In this document: piece by piece, positions 6,396-6,531 of the stretch
Numbering within the stretch: the first letter of the stretch is position 1
Layout of the letters: every line of letters begins with the position of its first letter
Source: an uncultured bacterium
GTDB lineage: Bacteria > Cyanobacteriota > Vampirovibrionia > Gastranaerophilales > Gastranaerophilaceae
Direction: 5' to 3'
DNA: 6,531 nucleotides
Assembly: GCA_900555175.1 (NCBI GenBank)
Contig: USJT01000062.1
Span: forward strand, 1-6,531
Program-made: the position numbers and the translations under genes
Notes under the pieces: generated by a model
What the model was told of the DNA's origin: nothing
Seen by the model: the letters and a program-made list of their open reading frames with translations, nothing else
Database searches by the model: none

Positions 6396-6531
6396 TCAAA
6401 CCTTTATATCAAGTATTTTTTTGCCGACAAAATAAGCGGTGACAAATGCAATTACTCCAATTGTTGTTGCAACCAACCCAGTTGGCGTAACAAAATTTTC
6501 CGCAAAATCCTCACCAAGCATCTTAAGCATC
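6396..6531 (-). CDS. tadB: TadB-like pilus platform protein, C-terminal end (partial)
   Basis: Only the last 44 complete codons are in the window; the gene enters from the right edge and ends at a TGA at 6398-6396. The visible tail has a short polar stretch with the motif GEDFAENFVTPTG, one hydrophobic segment (about the last 27 to 9 residues, VATTIGVIAFVTAYFVG) and a short basic end, KKILDIKV. A final membrane helix followed by a short Lys/Ile-rich tail is how TadB-type T2SSF proteins commonly end. The next gene, 16 bases downstream, is clearly TadC, and tadB-tadC is the standard order. TadB would pair with TadC in the cytoplasmic membrane as the platform for pilin assembly. The ATG codons near the right edge (6530 and 6521) are treated as internal Met codons. 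A separate 44-residue protein cannot be strictly excluded. Identity rests mainly on position. Confidence 0.72.
   Translation of the reverse strand, partial: MLKMLGEDFAENFVTPTGLVATTIGVIAFVTAYFVGKKILDIKV

Noticed and set aside
1..6531. CRISPR array, tRNA or rRNA gene, insertion sequence or attachment site
   Set aside because: No regularly spaced direct repeats, cloverleaf-like segments, transposase-like frames or terminal inverted repeats with target duplications were seen. The window is almost fully occupied by pilus genes.

Overview
The window is a piece of one long leftward (minus-strand) operon for a Tad/Flp (type IVb) pilus, from an AT-rich Gram-positive bacterium. The low GC, strong AGGAGG-type ribosome sites, a Flp1-like pilin and a very large DUF5702-like pseudopilin point to Clostridia, most likely a Lachnospiraceae-type gut or rumen organism. 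That placement is inferred from gene style, not from a marker gene.

In transcription order (right to left) the genes are: the last 44 codons of a TadB-like inner-membrane platform protein (6396-6531); TadC, the second platform protein (5510-6379); a 76-residue Flp1-like pilin (5244-5474); an 80-base gap holding a perfect 17-bp hairpin; a TadE-like pseudopilin (4504-5163); a giant pseudopilin-like protein now split into two reading frames (2088-4487 and 1003-2082 plus a few upstream codons); a second TadE-like pseudopilin (123-983); and the first 42 codons of an unidentified membrane protein with a TTG start (1-126). No convincing gene lies on the plus strand. No gap exceeds 80 bases, and most are 0-35 bases, so the genes are probably co-transcribed. 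No promoter or classical terminator was seen, and the operon runs off both ends. The ATPase (TadA), the rest of TadB and possibly a prepilin peptidase would be expected outside the window.

The genes fit one machine. TadB and TadC form the membrane platform on which the TadA ATPase drives assembly. The Flp-like protein is a candidate pilus subunit. The two TadE-like proteins and the giant protein each start with a prepilin-type Gly plus hydrophobic helix, and they are candidate minor subunits or a tip/surface structure.

Three points deserve attention. First, the giant protein is interrupted near 2100 by what looks like a one-base frameshift at TTTTGGGG; a -1 shift there restores an approximately 1161-residue protein. 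Second, there is a perfect hairpin without a U-tract between the pilin gene and the next gene. Third, the Flp-like pilin lacks the Glu that is normally conserved at about position +5 of the mature pilin.
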